Source: Henckelia pumila (taxonomy: Eukaryota; Streptophyta; Magnoliopsida; Lamiales; Gesneriaceae). Taken from it: a DNA stretch of 64,000 nucleotides. Position numbers and translations under genes: made by a program. The number at the start of each line of letters is the position of its first letter. The first letter of the stretch is position 1. A model generated the notes under the pieces. That model did not search any database and was not told the origin of the DNA. It was given only the letters and a program-made list of their open reading frames with translations. Below, piece after piece: positions 61,639 through 64,000 of this stretch. The DNA is taken from positions 3,038,001-3,102,000 of the forward strand of contig NC_133123.1 in the NCBI RefSeq assembly GCF_033568475.1, written 5' to 3'.

Positions 61639-63870
61639 TCAGAACCCTTTCCAGGCAGCAAGAACTTCAGTGAACAACTCACCAATCAGTTCTCTATCAG
61701 CACACTGCACAAACGCATTCAAATCATCCCCAATATCGAATATCTTGCCGAACTTCACCAGATAACGCATGCACCCGTTCTTCAGTTTCGGCAGCTGATA
61801 AAGAGAAGCATTCTGCAGTCTTTCCAGAACATTCTTGGAATCGATATCTTCAACCAAACTGTCGTGGCACGCCTCTTTCAAGTCCGAAACATCGTACTTG
61901 TCGGCTGCTCGGAGAAGGGCCAACCTGTGTGTGAGAAACTCTTGGTTCTTTATGTTCCCGTAGATGTAATTCAAGAAAGCGTGGCATGCTTCGATGGACA
62001 TGTCGGAGATGTTCACGGATGAGAGCTCTTTCTCTCTGAGATTGTGGGAGAACATGCTTCGGAAAACAGGGGACCTTGAGGCAAGAACTGCACGGTGAGC
62101 TTCAATGGTTTTGCCATCGGAAGCGTGGATCGTGATATCGGTGTGAATGCTCTCGGACAGCATCCGGCCGAGGGAGGCGAGAGCTGTTTCATTTGGTGGT
62201 TTGTGTGTAAATGTTTCGTTCCATATTGAGCAAGGTGATGTGCCCTGTGTAAATTACAAACATTTGTTTAGCCAATTCAGATTAGGAAAAAAGTGGCATT
62301 AGTAGCCAAAATGGGATCTGGATCATCTGCTGAAAATGCTGAAAGAGAACAGCCGTGCATTGAATTAGCTTTTCTAATTCATATCACAATTAAAAAATAA
62401 TATATTTAATTAATTACACACATAAAATATTATAATCAAGACTTTTTCAATGCACAACACCAATGTTGTTTCTTTTTCACAGTAGAGGATCTTTTTCCGC
62501 CAAAATGGCATTGTTTTTGCATATGATATTTCAAGCTTCATGGACCCACGCGTAAGAATAACGGTAATTTATAATTCGGTCCTCAAATCTAAACTTAAAT
62601 TGGTAATCAGTCCCTGTCAGAAAAAAACTTTGTTTAAACTTCCTGGACCCACATGTTTTGTTTCGGATGAAATTTGGTACAAAACATGAAAAATATGGTA
62701 CAAATACATGATATTTGAGTATCAAATGTGTTAGATCTAGTATAAATATATGATTTTCGAGTACTAAAAAATATTGATATTAATAACACATTTATCTTAT
62801 TTGGATGAAAATCGGTACAAAACATTGAAAATATGGTACGCATATATGATTTTAGAGTACCCAATGTGTTAAATCTGGTACAAATATATGATTTTTGAGT
62901 ACTCAAACACATGTTGCAAGTTCATATTAATAAAGATGTTTAGATTTTATACTCAAAATTGTATTTTTTATACTCGATCTTGAACAATTAGTGCTCAAAT
63001 ATCTTGTATTTGTACCATATTTTCAATGTTTTGTACTTAATTTTATCCGAGAAAAATAATGTGGGTCCAGGGAGTGCAAACAAATTTTTTCTGACAAGGA
63101 ACTGATTCTTAATTTGCTTTTGGATTTAGGGACTGAAAACCAATTCACCCTAAGAATAAACATGTATACCCGAAGGGTGTTTATGTCAATTAAGCTAATG
63201 ATAAAAAAAAATCTACATCTTCAAATCATTATACTATTATTATATAGTGATGATGGTATCTTACTTCTGAAGAAGATGCAATTTTCAAGTCAAGAAACTC
63301 AACGTCAATTATGAACTTTCCGGTGAATGGAATCTCGATCGTCCATACAAAATCCTCGTTGCTCTTCACCACTTTTTCACTAACATCTGCATATGAAACA
63401 GAAACGAAAATCATCAAAATGATGCATGAAATCATTCTTTTCTTGGATTCGATACAGGCTTCAATTTCACTTCACCTGGATGAACCAAGCACTTGCGTTC
63501 ACCCACAGAGGAGATCACTCTGATCCTGAAAGATGCGATGGGAGGATTTTCCCTCTCGAAATTGGATATCTCCGGGAACAATTTAATGGACAGAGACCGA
63601 TTCTTCTCCACAGACAAGTACCTTCAACCAAAACAAAATCTCAACATCTTCTTCCTCTGTTTCTTGGAATACTCGAAAAACAGAGCAAACTAGCAAATAC
63701 AATATCAACAAGTCAAAAAATATTCAGCATGAAGAATTCGGAAGTCCATACCAATTCCATTTCCCGATCTTGAAAGGATCTGATTTTCTGTAAGTGCAAG
63801 AAGCCAAGCTCTCGATCCGCCACTGGGCAAGACGGGACGTCGTATCGACTCGATACACAGACTCACTCAT
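61639..63870 (-). CDS. BTB/POZ domain protein (At1g55760/At1g21780 type)
   Basis: Four exons (minus): 63752-63870, 63476-63621, 63265-63386 and 61639-62244. They total 993 nt, 330 residues, close to the 326-329 of the Arabidopsis relatives. The N-terminal half is the plant-specific MATH-like part (YRVDTTSRLAQWRI, GKWNWYLSVEKNRSLSIKLF, DFVWTIEIPFTGKFIIDVEF). The BTB/POZ domain follows from about residue 160 (HTDITIHASDGKTIEAHRAV, LASRSPVFRSMFSHNLREKE, NISDMSIEACHAFLNYIYG). A BACK-like helical tail has HRLALLRAADKYDVSDLKEA and KNGCMRYLVKFGKIF. Such proteins act as substrate adaptors for CUL3 ubiquitin ligases in the cytosol or nucleus. Intron 3 (62245-63264) is unusually long because it contains a foldback transposon. 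The start is the first Met of the conserved MSES-YRV N-terminus. Confidence 0.93.
62562..63150. mobile_element. Mutator-like foldback MITE, 589 bp, with perfect 9-bp target duplication
   Basis: The element lies in intron 3 of the BTB gene. The perfect 9-bp direct repeat TAAGAATAA flanks it (62553-62561 and 63151-63159). The two arms are long inverted repeats of roughly 200 bp or more. Left: CGGTCCTCAAATCTAAACTT, then TCAGTCCCTGTCAGAAAAAA, then CTGGACCCACAT. The right arm reads the same, inverted, with GTCCCTAAATCC, CAGTTCCTTGTCAGAAAAAA and CTGGACCCACATT. Inside the arms GGTACAAATATATGATTTTT and AGTACT-type words repeat several times. Long TIRs plus 9-bp duplication fit the Mutator superfamily. 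It has no coding capacity. Confidence 0.85.
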
Positions 63871-64000
63871 CCTAGTGAAGGCAAACGCCGCAGTAATTTC
63901 ATGGATACAATCAAAAATCCCTTCCAGAAACTGATCTCCGTGCTTTCCCAGCTTTGCTTTCGAGTCTCCTCTTCATATATCGATCGGTTCGATTCGCCTC
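63871..64000 (-). promoter_or_regulatory. 5' leader of the BTB gene
   Basis: Sequence directly upstream of the BTB start codon, probably untranslated leader. A CGATATATG word at about 63977-63985 (minus strand) could be part of a TATA region, but the promoter mostly lies beyond the window. Confidence 0.35.

Noticed and set aside
62531-62912. Minus-strand frames of 64-92 codons with repeated YIYTR words in the BTB intron
   Set aside because: They arise from internal repeats of the foldback MITE. There is no domain, and the frames cross the element border.
1-64000. CRISPR arrays, operons, bacterial or organellar DNA
   Set aside because: Genes have plant GT-AG introns throughout. There are no spaced repeats, ribosome-binding sites or plastid/mitochondrial genes.

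Overview
This is a plant nuclear window: AT-rich, with many short exons bounded by GT-AG introns. Every recognisable gene is a eudicot nuclear gene. Degenerate copies of a palindromic 'TGTGAGAC..GTCTCAC' repeat, which I remember as common in Lamiales genomes, hint at an asterid of that order. That placement rests on memory and is only moderately certain.

Layout. (1) 82-1872 (+): the 3' half of ARP8, an F-box/actin-related protein. (2) 3454-7113 (-): a complete 14-exon SEC14-like phosphatidylinositol/phosphatidylcholine transfer protein (SFH family), convergent with ARP8. (3) 8.6-15.4 kb: gene-free, holding an intact-ended hAT MITE, a tRNA-type SINE and weaker Helitron-like and hAT-like remnants. 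(4) 15532-18909 and 23863-27637 (both -): a tandem pair of SIP2/RFS2-type family GH36 genes (alkaline alpha-galactosidase / probable galactinol-sucrose galactosyltransferase). A second hAT MITE and a LINE 3' end lie between them. (5) 29573-36634 and 39877-48373 (both -): a tandem pair of VARICOSE genes (EDC4-type mRNA-decapping scaffold) with the same 12-exon plan. A gypsy-like LTR fragment carrying a 476-bp tandem duplication lies between them. (6) 50823-55321 (-): a broken but structurally bounded Ty1/copia element with 227-bp LTRs and a 5-bp target duplication. (7) 55600-59121 (+): ALG10, the last glucosyltransferase of lipid-linked oligosaccharide assembly. (8) 60634-60825 (+): a 63-residue Cys-rich one-pass membrane protein. 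(9) 61639-63870 (-): a BTB/POZ protein of the At1g55760/At1g21780 type, with a 589-bp Mutator-like foldback MITE in its third intron.

The genes do not form one pathway. They are independent housekeeping genes (cytoskeleton-related, lipid transfer, raffinose metabolism, mRNA decay, N-glycosylation, ubiquitin adaptor), and the region is shaped by two separate tandem gene duplications. Exon borders were read by hand by joining GT-AG introns so that the frame stays open. In every complete gene the exon lengths sum to a whole number of codons. No previously undescribed system was found. The most notable items are the two VARICOSE copies with unrelated upstream sequence, the altered active-site motif in the second GH36 copy, and several small transposons whose ends and target duplications can be read exactly.
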